Shown: positions 1 to 9,700 of the stretch, piece after piece
How the letters are laid out: each line of letters starts with the position of its first letter
Position numbering within the stretch: position 1 is the first letter of the stretch
Assembly: GCF_009754945.1 (NCBI RefSeq)
Contig: NZ_WPIN01000029.1
Span: 1 to 64,000, forward strand
Reading direction: 5' to 3'
Source of the DNA: Spirosoma arboris
Lineage (GTDB): Bacteria; Bacteroidota; Bacteroidia; Cytophagales; Spirosomataceae
Length of the DNA: 64,000 nt
Translations under genes and position numbers: made by a program
The notes under the pieces: generated by a model
What the model saw: only the letters and a program-made list of their open reading frames with translations
Database searches by the model: none
What the model was told of the DNA's origin: nothing

Positions 1-1
1 T

Positions 2-1027
2 ATTAATGTTGGTTTGGTTGGTTTTGGCTTGTCTGGACGGTATTTCCATACGCCGTTTTTGTCTGTCAATCCAAAGTTTCATATAAAGAAGATCGCCAGT
101 AGCCGTCCCGATGCGGTTCGAGAGTTCGATGCGTCGATTGAGTGGGTCGCTACGCCCGAGGAGTTGTTCGCCGATCCATCTATCGATCTCGTTTTCATTT
201 GTTCGCCCAACGAAACGCATGTCGACTACGCGCGAAAGGCACTTGAACAAGGCAAAAACGTCGTGGTTGAAAAACCCTTTGCGCTTTCGGAAGCCGAAGC
301 AATTGAGTTATTGGCGTTAGCCAAACAACAGGGGCTTATCGCTACCGCGTATCAGAACCGACGGTGGGATTCTGACTTTTTAACCATCAAACGACTACTG
401 GCCGAGGATGCCTTAGGAGAACTCGTTGATTATGAATGTCTGTATGATCGCTACTCGCCTGTTCCACCGAATTCCCAAAGCTGGAAAGAACAGGCTGGTG
501 AAGGTCGGGGTAATCTGTACAACTTAGGGCCCCACTTGCTCGATCAGGCGCTGAATCTGTTTGGCAAGCCCGATACCGTACAGGCTACCATCCGAATCCT
601 CCGTCCGAACAGCCATGTGCCTGACTATTTCGACATAAAACTTGGCTACCCTGACAAGGTGGTTCGACTTGAGTCGAATCTGATGGTGTACAACAATCAG
701 TTACGGTTTAGTCTGCATGGTACCAAAGGCTCATTTATTAAAGGTGGGTTGGATGTGCAGGAAGAACGGCAACGGCTCAACGAATTACCGAATAAACCCG
801 ATTGGGGCGTTGAACCAGAAGACCGTTGGGGAACACTGTACCGGGATGGGAAGGCCGAAGTGATCGAAAGCGAACCCGGCAACTACACCCCTTTTTACGA
901 TAATCTCTACGACGCAATTGTGAACGGAGCCGAACCCGCTATTACCCCTGCCGATATTCAACAACTTGCCCGTGTCATCGACCTAGCGCTGGAAAGTAGT
1001 CAAACACAACGTACCATCGCTTATTAA
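2..1027 (+). CDS. Gfo/Idh/MocA family NAD(P)-dependent oxidoreductase, 5' end outside window
   Basis: The frame is open to the very first bases, reading I-N-V-G-L-V-G-F-G-L-S-G, so the start codon lies just outside the window; the internal TTG at 14 is not a believable start. The N-terminal Rossmann fold carries the GFGLSG dinucleotide loop and, about 80 residues later, the VVVEKPF motif typical of the family (Lys of EKP is the usual catalytic or cofactor-contacting residue). A GPHLLDQAL segment follows, matching the family's C-terminal sugar-binding domain. The family oxidises or reduces sugars, inositols and related polyols; the substrate cannot be read from sequence. Only 2 bases separate it from the transporter gene downstream, so they are surely co-transcribed. 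Confidence 0.93.
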   Translation: MNVGLVGFGLSGRYFHTPFLSVNPKFHIKKIASSRPDAVREFDASIEWVATPEELFADPSIDLVFICSPNETHVDYARKALEQGKNVVVEKPFALSEAEAIELLALAKQQGLIATAYQNRRWDSDFLTIKRLLAEDALGELVDYECLYDRYSPVPPNSQSWKEQAGEGRGNLYNLGPHLLDQALNLFGKPDTVQATIRILRPNSHVPDYFDIKLGYPDKVVRLESNLMVYNNQLRFSLHGTKGSFIKGGLDVQEERQRLNELPNKPDWGVEPEDRWGTLYRDGKAEVIESEPGNYTPFYDNLYDAIVNGAEPAITPADIQQLARVIDLALESSQTQRTIAY

Positions 1028-1029
1028 TC

Positions 1030-2301
1030 ATGACCACCTACCGCTGGCGAATTGTAGTGCTTCTGTTTGTAGCCACGACTATAAACTATTTGGACCGACA
1101 GGTGATCAGCCTGCTCAAGCCCACACTGGAAACCGTTTTCAACTGGACCGAAACCGATTACAGTCATATCGTGATGGCGTTTCAGGCTGCTTATGCCTTT
1201 AGCTACGTTGTGTTTGGAAGGCTGATCGATGCCATTGGCACCAAGATGGGCTATGCAATTGCCGTTTCGGTGTGGAGCATTGCCGCCATGATGCATGGGC
1301 TGGCAACCAGCACATTCGGATTTGGTGTTTACCGCGCTCTCCTGGGTTTGGGCGAAGGCGGAAACTTCCCCGCAGCCATCAAAACAGTAGCGGAGTGGTT
1401 CCCCCGTAAAGAACGGGCCCTGGCAACAGGTATCTTTAATTCCGGTACAAACATCGGTGCGGTGGTTGCTCCGATTCTGGTCCCATGGGTATTGGGGGCT
1501 TATGGTTGGCAAATGGCGTTCGTGCTGACGGGGCTGGTTGGATTCATCTGGCTTGTTTTCTGGTGGATGAGTTACGAAAGTCCCCAACGGCATAAAAAAT
1601 TATCATCGGAAGAACTGGTCTATATCACCAGCGATGCTGAAACAACCACCGGCGAATCGATCCCATGGCTGAATCTTCTTCGGTACCGGCAAACCTGGGC
1701 GTTCATTCTTGGCAAATTATTCACTGACCCGGTCTGGTGGTTTTTCCTGTTCTGGCTGCCCTCCTATTTTGCTTCCTCGTTTAACCTTGACCTGAAAAAG
1801 CCCAGCTTACCCCTCATTTTTGTGTACACAGCGGCTACGCTCGGCAGCGTAGGGGGTGGGTATTTGTCGGGTTACTTTATTCGTCGGGGATGGACGATAA
1901 ACCGGTCCCGCAAAACGGCCATGCTGCTCTATGCGCTCTGTATTGTACCAATTGTGCTAACCCGTTATGCAACCTCTATTTGGGAAGTTGTTGGTTTGCT
2001 GAGTCTGGCTGTTGCCGCTCACCAGGCCTGGAGCGCCAATCTGTTTACGCTCGTGTCGGATATGTTTCCCAAGAATGCCGTTAGCTCGGTTGTCGGGCTT
2101 GGCGGCATGGCGGGTTCATTGGGTGGACTCGGCTTCCCGATTGTAGTAGGGGCACTGCTGGATACCTACAAAGCACAGGGCGATATTACTATTGGCTATA
2201 ACTATCTGTTTTTGCTTTGCGGCAGCGCCTATATACTGGCCTGGTTATGCATCCACTTTTTTGCGCCTAAGTTGAAGCCAGTTGAAATAATAGAACGCTG
2301 A
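1030..2301 (+). CDS. MFS transporter, anion:cation symporter (hexuronate transporter-like)
   Basis: This 423-residue polytopic membrane protein has about twelve hydrophobic segments. The N-terminus NYLDRQVISLLKPTLE and the loop GLGEGGNFPAAIKTVAEWFP are hallmarks of the anion:cation symporter branch of the major facilitator superfamily, which includes ExuT (hexuronates) and related sugar-acid carriers. It should import an organic anion, plausibly a sugar acid, across the inner membrane. The start codon ATG lies 2 bases after the oxidoreductase stop and the next gene begins 12 bases after its stop, giving a three-gene operon. The exact substrate is inference. Confidence 0.9.
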   Translation: MTTYRWRIVVLLFVATTINYLDRQVISLLKPTLETVFNWTETDYSHIVMAFQAAYAFSYVVFGRLIDAIGTKMGYAIAVSVWSIAAMMHGLATSTFGFGVYRALLGLGEGGNFPAAIKTVAEWFPRKERALATGIFNSGTNIGAVVAPILVPWVLGAYGWQMAFVLTGLVGFIWLVFWWMSYESPQRHKKLSSEELVYITSDAETTTGESIPWLNLLRYRQTWAFILGKLFTDPVWWFFLFWLPSYFASSFNLDLKKPSLPLIFVYTAATLGSVGGGYLSGYFIRRGWTINRSRKTAMLLYALCIVPIVLTRYATSIWEVVGLLSLAVAAHQAWSANLFTLVSDMFPKNAVSSVVGLGGMAGSLGGLGFPIVVGALLDTYKAQGDITIGYNYLFLLCGSAYILAWLCIHFFAPKLKPVEIIER

Positions 2302-2313
2302 TTTTTATGATCT

Positions 2314-3834
2314 ATGTATCCCCTTACCATTAATCACTGGCTGACGCAGCACGCTCAATTTCGAGCCAATCATCTGGCGTTCGTCTTTGGCGATACACGC
2401 CTTACGTTTGCGGAGTTGAACCGAAGTGTCAACCGGATGGCGAATGCGCTGCGGGCAGCTGGTATTGGTAAAGGAGATAAGGTTGCCACTGTACTGCCTA
2501 ATAGTCGCGAGTTGTACGAAACCTTTTGGGCGGTGGCTAAACTGGGCGCAGTACTTGTACCCATGAGCCCGATGGTACGTGGCCGTGGCTTAATAAATCT
2601 GCTCAACGATGCTGATTCTGGCTTGGTCCTGACCGATTCTGCTCATGCCCCTTTTCTTGACGAAGTTCGCAGCGAACTGATTATCCCTGATACCAACTAC
2701 TGGCTTACCGACGGCGAGCAACCCAATTGGCAATCGTATCCTGCCTTATGGCAAGCGGCTTCGCCAGATGAGCCACCTACGCCAGAACTCGACGGTGACG
2801 ATCTGTACAACATCATGTACAGCAGTGGCACAACCGGATTGCCAAAAGGGATTATGCACTCCCATTTTGTTCGGTCGATGTATGGTTCGCTGTTTGCCAA
2901 CGCCTATCGAATCCGACCCGAAAGCGTTATTATGCACTCAGGCTCCATTGTGTTCAACGGGGCTATGCTGACGTTTATGCCGGCTATGTTTATCGGCTGC
3001 ACCTATGTGCTGTTGAAAGAATTTTCGGTACAGCCAGTCCTGCAAACGTTGGCCAGTGAGGGTGTTACGCACACGATTCTGGTGCCTACCCAAATCGCAT
3101 CCTGTCTGCGTTATCCTGAATTCACCATCAGTAAACTGCCAACAATCGAGTACATTCTATCAGTTGGCGCGCCGTTGTTGAGCGAACAGAAAGAAGAATT
3201 GATCAGGCGATTCCCGAATACGTTTTACGAGTTATATGGTCTGACGGAGGGATTCATGACCGTTTTAGATAAGACAGTTTCGGCCGAAAAAACCGGTTCG
3301 GTTGGGCGGCCGATCTGGTTTTCAGAAATGAAGATTGTCGACGATAATGGCCTTGAACAACCCATAGGCGAAGTCGGTGAAATCATTGGCCGGGCTCCTT
3401 TTCTGACATCGGGTTATTACAAAAAGCCAGCCCAAACCGCCGATGCCCTCCGAAACGGCTGGCTTTACACTGGCGATCTGGGCTATATTGATGACGATGG
3501 GTATCTGTTTTTGGCGGGCCGTAAGAAAGATCTGATTATTTCGGGTGGGGTTAACGTCTACCCAAAAGATATTGAAGAGATTATCATTCGCCATCCCGCC
3601 GTTGCTGAAGTAGCCGTATTTGGCGTCCCACACGTCGACTGGGGTGAAACACCCGTTGCAGCTGTCCGTTTAGTGACCGATGTGTCTGCCCAGGAGCTAA
3701 AAGACTGGACGAATAAACACATAGAAGCTCGTTATCAGAAGATTTTCGGAGTCATGCAGGTCGATGAATTTCCGAAGAACGTAGCCGGGAAAATCCTGAA
3801 AAACGAACTGCGGGTGCAGTATGATAAAGAGTAG
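2314..3834 (+). CDS. Class I adenylate-forming enzyme, acyl-CoA synthetase
   Basis: The 506-residue protein has the full adenylate-forming signature: the P-loop-like SSGTTGLPKG at residues 170-179, YELYGLTE in the middle, the hinge YTGDLGYIDDDGYLFLAGRKKD, and the C-terminal PKNVAGKILK whose last lysine performs catalysis. It would activate a carboxylic acid with ATP and load it on CoA. Whether the acid is fatty, aromatic or other is not visible. It is the last gene of the operon with the oxidoreductase and transporter, so the three may serve one catabolic route. The gene to its right is convergent. Confidence 0.92.
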   Translation: MYPLTINHWLTQHAQFRANHLAFVFGDTRLTFAELNRSVNRMANALRAAGIGKGDKVATVLPNSRELYETFWAVAKLGAVLVPMSPMVRGRGLINLLNDADSGLVLTDSAHAPFLDEVRSELIIPDTNYWLTDGEQPNWQSYPALWQAASPDEPPTPELDGDDLYNIMYSSGTTGLPKGIMHSHFVRSMYGSLFANAYRIRPESVIMHSGSIVFNGAMLTFMPAMFIGCTYVLLKEFSVQPVLQTLASEGVTHTILVPTQIASCLRYPEFTISKLPTIEYILSVGAPLLSEQKEELIRRFPNTFYELYGLTEGFMTVLDKTVSAEKTGSVGRPIWFSEMKIVDDNGLEQPIGEVGEIIGRAPFLTSGYYKKPAQTADALRNGWLYTGDLGYIDDDGYLFLAGRKKDLIISGGVNVYPKDIEEIIIRHPAVAEVAVFGVPHVDWGETPVAAVRLVTDVSAQELKDWTNKHIEARYQKIFGVMQVDEFPKNVAGKILKNELRVQYDKE

Positions 3835-3852
3835 GGACAGAAGCTCACACTA

Positions 3853-4464
3853 CTAACAAACCTCTACCACGCTCCCCAACAGCACTTTCTCTAAGTGTGC
3901 TTTATACAGTACCTCGTCCCGAATTAAATTAATATTCTTTTCCACGTCGTGAAAGTGAATACTTTCCAGAGGCTCCATGCCGGTGAAAGCGTTCATGCGG
4001 TGAAAACCGAACATAACACCTTCATCGACGCTTTTTTGCCCGAAAAACTCACCCGGCAATGTGAAGGCTTCTTTAGGTGCATTCCAACTTGTGGTAAGCA
4101 TATACTGCCGTCCCTGTAAGGTTCCTCCGGTGCCGTAGTTGATGGCTGGATTATTCCGTGAACGGCCATCACTTACGTAAATTCCCTGCTGATGCCCAGC
4201 TGTAAATACCAGGTCGATGTACTCTTTCATCCGGTGAGGCAGTTGAAACCACCAGACGGGTGTATGATAAATCACGATGTCGGCCCAAACGTATTTTTTT
4301 ACTTCTTCTGCCGGATCGTAGTCGTCATTAATGTTAGTAACCTGAACGGAAAAATCAGGGTGTTGCTTCAGGAAATCGAGTGTCCAGCCAGTCAGCGTTT
4401 CGTTAAATGCGCCACCAGAGTGGGCGAATTTTTGACCGCCATTGATCACAAAAATATTTTTCAT
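3853..4464 (-). CDS. mdaB: NAD(P)H-dependent flavodoxin-fold quinone reductase, MdaB type
   Basis: The 203-residue protein begins FVINGGQKFAHSGGAFNETL and contains WADIVIYHTPVWWFQLPHRMKEYIDLVF, Y.SDGRSR and LTTSWNAPKEAF, all closely matching the MdaB (modulator of drug activity B) family. These cytosolic FAD enzymes reduce quinones by two electrons and protect against oxidative and electrophilic stress. The gene is divergent from a LysR regulator with 98 bases between the starts, the usual arrangement for a LysR protein and its target. It is convergent with the acyl-CoA synthetase gene, 18 bases away. Confidence 0.92.
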   Translation of the reverse strand: MKNIFVINGGQKFAHSGGAFNETLTGWTLDFLKQHPDFSVQVTNINDDYDPAEEVKKYVWADIVIYHTPVWWFQLPHRMKEYIDLVFTAGHQQGIYVSDGRSRNNPAINYGTGGTLQGRQYMLTTSWNAPKEAFTLPGEFFGQKSVDEGVMFGFHRMNAFTGMEPLESIHFHDVEKNINLIRDEVLYKAHLEKVLLGSVVEVC

Positions 4465-4562
4465 GGATGTGTTCGTCTTTATTGTTGATGCAAAATTAGT
4501 GGCACTAGTAGTATTATAAAAATAAGTTAACTAGTAGATTTGTATCATAAAAATGATAGATA
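4465..4562. promoter_or_regulatory. Shared mdaB/LysR control region with repeated ACTAGTAG and a palindrome
   Basis: The 98 bases between the divergent starts hold two identical copies of ACTAGTAG, at 4504-4511 and 4530-4537, 26 bases apart, and an inverted repeat TATCAT-AAAA-ATGATA at 4543-4558, which contains ATC-N8-GAT, close to the LysR-type T-N11-A operator pattern. The palindrome sits directly before the LysR start codon. These are good candidates for the regulator's binding sites at mdaB and for autoregulation. Confidence 0.5.
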
Positions 4563-5462
4563 ATGATTGTTAATTTGGAATGGTTTCGAACGTTCAAAGC
4601 CATCTACGAAACCGGCTCACTAACAGCGGCTGCTCAGGCTTTATATATTTCTCAACCAGGTGTGAGCCTCCATCTCAATTCGCTGGAAGCACATACGGGC
4701 TACAAATTATTTGACCGGGCCGCCCGAAAAATGGTGCCTACTGAGCGGGGCAAGCTGATGTACAATTTTATTCTGGAGCCAATCACGAAGCTGGAAGCGG
4801 CTGAGCAACAGTTTAATAAGAGCTCGAAAACGGACAAGGCCACTATTAGCATCGGCATGTGCTTTGAAACCTTTCAGTTTACGCTGGAGCCGCATATGAG
4901 TACGCTGCCGTTTAATGTCATTATCAAGTTTGGGGAATATGTTCAAATGCAGCATGATCTTGATAAAGGATTGCTGGACTTGATCATTACGCCACAAAAG
5001 GGGATACAGACGAATCTGGATTACCGACCATTTTCCAAAGAGCGAATTGTCCTCATAGGCGGCTCTCGATCAAATACCGATGCGTTTGACAACCTCCTGT
5101 CGGCAGGAAAGGTTACTGAAGCCGAAGCCTGGTTGAAACAGCAGGTTTGGTACAGTACAGCCGCTGATATGGATCATCTGAAAAAATTCTGGCACCTGAA
5201 TTTCAATAAGCATCCCGACTTCAAGCCAAATTATATTGTGCCTAACATTTGCTCTATCGTACGCTGTTTAAGTGACGGAATAGGCTTTTCGATCATCCCG
5301 GATTTTTTATGCCGAAACGAGCTTGAGCAGGGTAAAGTGAAGCTGGTTTGGGAAGGCAGGAAAGTGATTGAAAACATACTTTATTTTGGCACCCGCAAAA
5401 AGACGATTTATACCAATGAAATCAATCAGATCCAGCGGATTTTTGAAAATCATACTACCTGA
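4563..5462 (+). CDS. LysR family transcriptional regulator
   Basis: A 299-residue protein with the N-terminal LysR winged helix-turn-helix (residues about 3-62: LEWFRTFKAIYETGSLTAAAQ, then ALYISQPGVSLHLNSLE and FDRAARKMVPTERGK) and a C-terminal substrate-binding-like effector domain. It diverges from mdaB and almost certainly controls it; the inducer is unknown. The start ATG at 4563 gives the canonical LysR N-terminus. Repeats in the intergenic region are likely its operators. Confidence 0.93.
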   Translation: MIVNLEWFRTFKAIYETGSLTAAAQALYISQPGVSLHLNSLEAHTGYKLFDRAARKMVPTERGKLMYNFILEPITKLEAAEQQFNKSSKTDKATISIGMCFETFQFTLEPHMSTLPFNVIIKFGEYVQMQHDLDKGLLDLIITPQKGIQTNLDYRPFSKERIVLIGGSRSNTDAFDNLLSAGKVTEAEAWLKQQVWYSTAADMDHLKKFWHLNFNKHPDFKPNYIVPNICSIVRCLSDGIGFSIIPDFLCRNELEQGKVKLVWEGRKVIENILYFGTRKKTIYTNEINQIQRIFENHTT

Positions 5463-5512
5463 TAAGTAATATATGGCGTCGGTTATAAGTAGCTGACACC
5501 ACGCCCAACTCG

Positions 5513-5520
5513 TATCTTTA
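5513..5520 (+). promoter_or_regulatory. Candidate Bacteroidota -7 box for hemJ
   Basis: TATCTTTA lies 29 bases before the hemJ start and resembles the TAnnTTTG box recognised by the main sigma factor of Bacteroidota. No perfect TTTG -33 box is visible at the proper distance (the sequence there is GCTGAC). Confidence 0.35.
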
Positions 5521-5549
5521 CCACAAGATGTCCCCCTTTGCGTTGAATC

Positions 5550-6077
5550 ATGACGTTTTATTACAGCAAAGCTCTACATATTATTTTTGTCGTGACCTGG
5601 TTTGCGGGTTTGTTTTACATACCGAGGCTATTTATCTACGCAACCGAAGCCGAACCACTGGCTGAGCCGGGACGCAGCGTTCTTCAGCAGCAATTGTTGT
5701 TGATGCAGCGTCGGCTCTGGTTTGGTATTACCTGGCCATCGGCCATAATTACCTTGTTACTTGGGTTGAATACGTGGTACAACTACGGCTCAACACCCGA
5801 CTGGCTGGTCTATAAGCTCGTACTGGTGGTTGGCTTATACGTGTATCATGGTTTGTGTCATGTCATTTTCCGGCAGGAACAGCGCGGTGAATTCCGCTAT
5901 ACCTCCAATCAACTGCGCATCTGGAATGAAGTAGCCACTTTATTTTTGTTCGCCATCGTCTTTCTGGTCGTTCTAAAAGATGCCCTGAATATGTTGTGGG
6001 GTATGCTTGGCTTACTGGCTTTACTAGTCGTTTTAATGGTAGCCATTCGTGTTTACCGACGTTTGCGGAAAGGATAA
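5550..6077 (+). CDS. hemJ: Protoporphyrinogen IX oxidase HemJ (CopD/UPF0093 family)
   Basis: A 175-residue protein with four to five membrane helices. The N-terminal segment KALHIIFVVTWFAGLFYIPRLFIY contains the conserved His10 and the LFY.PRLF signature of HemJ, and the loop W..YKLVLV..L..YHGLCH carries the conserved Lys and a further His. HemJ oxidises protoporphyrinogen IX to protoporphyrin IX in the inner membrane in bacteria that lack HemG/HemY. It is transcribed alone, 87 bases after the LysR gene and before a long AT-rich gap. Confidence 0.88.
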   Translation: MTFYYSKALHIIFVVTWFAGLFYIPRLFIYATEAEPLAEPGRSVLQQQLLLMQRRLWFGITWPSAIITLLLGLNTWYNYGSTPDWLVYKLVLVVGLYVYHGLCHVIFRQEQRGEFRYTSNQLRIWNEVATLFLFAIVFLVVLKDALNMLWGMLGLLALLVVLMVAIRVYRRLRKG

Positions 6078-6741
6078 TCCTACCGAGAAAAAAGAATTTC
6101 GTTCTTTTGGGCTAGCCAGGAATACTTGTCAAAAATGAGACGAGGTTGGCTTATAATCCAAGTTGATGAGCACCCTTAAGGCTTGTGTTGCTAGTAGTAA
6201 TGTTATTTATCTTGTTGTTTGATGTGAATTTCTTCGTGTACGTTTAATTTGGCACGCTATTGGTGGGGTCTTTGTGTCTAATAATAATAGAGCTATTGCA
6301 ATAAGCCGGATACAGTACAGTGCCTGATTTGAAAAATAATTCTACAAATTTCAACGATTCATTTTTATAACGTTATATATAAGATAAGTAGATCTATCAT
6401 ATGATTTTTATATACTAATTAATTTGACCTATCTAGTCGGCCTATTCAATTACTTTTCCTGCAAACTATTGATTACGAGAAAGTTGCTTGTTTTTTTATA
6501 ACTCTGTATCTACCTATAAATATATACTGATACTACTAATATATAGTTTACCTTATATTGCTAAGCATATCATTAATATACCAAATTTAGTCGTTAGCAA
6601 AGTTAAAGTCCCGATTTTCAAGAAAGTGGCACTCCATTTGTCCTGTTTAGAGTCAGTGCACCTCTAAGACGAAAATCTCTGATTTTCATCTGTATTGGCG
6701 TGTGTCAGTACGTATTTTTTATACGCTCAACTAACAGTTCT
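6078..6741. other. AT-rich intergenic region before the giant surface protein
   Basis: About 660 bases with no convincing reading frame or RNA gene on either strand. The sequence becomes strongly AT-rich from 6300 to 6600. It presumably holds the promoter and leader of the giant gene downstream. A GTG codon at 6700 is in frame with that gene but adds a polar segment before the signal peptide. Confidence 0.5.
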
Positions 6742-9700
6742 ATGAAAAAAAAACTTTACACTAAAAAGGATAAGCTGGTTAATTGTTCCACCTGGGGAGA
6801 AGTGCCTCAGGTATACCAGATTATCTATACTCTGTTTTTTTTCATAACCTCATGCCTAACGGCGCATGCACAAATCTCTGGCACTGTTTATCGCGACTTT
6901 AATGAAGATGGTATACGCAGTTTTACGGCTGCTACCCCTTTGGATGGTGAGATTGGTGTGGGCGGGGTTACGGTCAACATATATAATGCAACCGGTTTAG
7001 TTGGAAGTACGGTTACCAGCTCGGCCACGGCTATAGCAGGCTCATACACAGCTACAGTGTCGGGAACGGGTCCTTATCGGGTCGAGTTTGTTGGTCTGCC
7101 TACAGGTTACTACGATGGATTTCGGGGTGCACAAAGTGGAACCTCTGTCCAGTTTATTGATAGTTCGCCTGCTACAGACGTTAACCTTGGTATTAACTAT
7201 CCCTACGATTACTGCCAGCCTATACCCAATTTTCTGGTGCCCTGTTATGTAAATGGAGATCCGTTGGGTGGAGGAACATCTGGCTTACAGAATGTTTTTG
7301 TCACCTTGCCTTATAATTCTACGAGTAGTCAGATGACTACTATTATAGGTGGTAATACAGATTCAGAAACAGCTATCAGTATAAATAATGAATTAGGAAC
7401 CGTATATGGGGTGGCGTATCAACGGGCTACAAAATACACCTATACGGCTGCTTTTATAAAGCGGCATGCCGGGCTTGGCGTAGGGGGAGCAGGAGGGATT
7501 TATATCACAAAATCTTCGGGAGGTACCTATACAAGCAGCCTTTTTACTACGCTCCCGACGGCGGCAACAGCTATTATCAGTACTGGGGTATCGGGTACTG
7601 TTGCCACACTGAGTTCGAGTACGGTTGGCTCTAATACAGACCGTGGATTACCTGCTACTTTAACGGATCGAAATCGAGATCCATCGGCGTTCGACCTGGT
7701 TGGGAAGGCAGGTTTAGGTGATCTGGAAGTTTCAGAAGATGGCACCCAATTGTATGTCGTTAATCTGGGCGATCGGCGATTGTACCAAATTCCGATTGTT
7801 GATCCTACAAGTGCTAACCCAACGGCTGGTACGCCTACCAGTTATGAAATTCCCTCGCCAAGTCAGAAACCGGGCAGCGTTTTTAGACCATTTGGCCTGA
7901 AATATTATCGAGGACGCGTCTACGTAGGTGGGGTTACAACAAACGAAGGTGTCGAAGGAACGGTCAATTTTGGCGTAGGCGGAGATATTAATGGCCCCCC
8001 AAGCAGTAATAGCCTGATTACTCAGGATACAACTAGTATGAAAGCGGTTGTCTATGAATACAACCCGATCGATAATAGCTTCACCGACGTATTATCCTTT
8101 CCACTTACGTATCAAAAAGGAGCGCCTAATAACGATAAAGTCGGTGCTGACCGTGCTGAGCACTGGCTACCCTGGATTAGTGCGCAACCAACACGTTTCG
8201 CGCGCAACGATCTGCCTAACTGTAGTTATCCACAACCCATGTTGACAGGCATTGAGTTTGATGTTGATGGGTCTATGATTATAAGCATTCGGGATCGTTT
8301 CGGGGACCAGTACGGCAATAATAACCTTGGGCCAGATGCCAACAGTACGCCTGACCCGACGCAAACATACCGGGCCATTGCCCCTGGCGATATTCTGCGA
8401 GCGGGTAAATGTATTGATGGGGTTAATAAATGGACGCTCGAGTACAATGCCAGCGTTTGCAATGGAATCGCCACGGCAGGAGCTAATACGACGCAGGGGC
8501 CCGGTAATGGAGAATATTATTATGGAGATGCCGTTGGATTCGGTTTGTCCAGTGGGCCGTTCCACCTGGAAGTGAGCGAGGGGGCGCTGGCGTTGCTACC
8601 CGGAAGTGGCGAAGTGGCTTCTATTGCACTTAACCCAACATTTAACGTCAATTCTGGCGGTATCCGACGATTTAGAAACGCAGATGGTTCGGGCAGTGCG
8701 TCTACTAGTGTTCAAATCTATAGAAGTGATGATCCGGGAACGTATGGAAAAGCCAATGGATTGGGCGATCTTGAATTAGACTGCGATTTACCACCTATTC
8801 AAATTGGTAACCGCGTTTGGCGGGATATCAATAACAATGGCCTGCAGGAGCCGGGAGAACCGGGTTTGGCGGGCGTACAGGTGGTTTTGCAAGGGCCGGG
8901 TTCAACAACGATTGCTACGGTAACGACCAATGCCAATGGGGAATATTACTTTTCGAATGCGGTCGGTACCAATGTGTTGGGATCGGTGTATAACTTAACA
9001 TTGACGACAGGGGGAAGCTACACCCTTAGTTTTCCAACTAGTGTCAGCGCCTTTACTATAAGCACTCCACCGGGCTCTACCCCAGCAACGGATGCCATAG
9101 ATTCAAATCCTGACGCAACGGGGAGCATTGCATTTACCCTTGGGCAGGCTGGCCAAAATAACTTTACATACGATGCTGGCTATGTGTGCGCCCCATTAGC
9201 CTTGTCGTTAACATCGGTGACCGTTTGCGCTGGTCAACCAATTAGTCTGACAGCTACGGATGGGTTTAGCAGCTACACATTTTCAACGGGTTTAACGCAG
9301 ATAGGTATCACCAATGTGGCTAGTGCAACTGCTGCGGGTACGTACTCTGTGACAGCTTTAAATTCGGCGGGTTGCTCGGGTACGGCTACAGGAAGTAGTA
9401 CGATTGAGGCATTACCCGTGATAACGCTTACGTCGCAAACGATTTGTGCGGGCCAGATCGCTAGTCTGACGGCTACTGCGGGCTATGCGTCTTATATCTT
9501 CTCGACCGGACTCGCTCAACTGGGTACATCCAATGTTGCCATCGGTACTACAGACGGTACCTATTCGGTAACGGCTATAAGTACAGCAGGTTGTGCTGGA
9601 ACCGCGACAGGTAGCATAACGGTCAATCCATTGCCTATCGTCACGCTTTCCTCGGCGAGTGTTTGTGCCGGCCAAACCGCAGTACTGATGGCAACGGCTG

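Noticed and set aside
1024..1593. 189-codon frame on the minus strand opposite the transporter
   Set aside because: Shadow of the MFS gene; low hydrophobic content and His/Cys-rich translation typical of antisense frames.
8167..8565. 132-codon minus-strand frame inside the giant gene
   Set aside because: Antisense of the propeller-like region; no start signals or recognised content.
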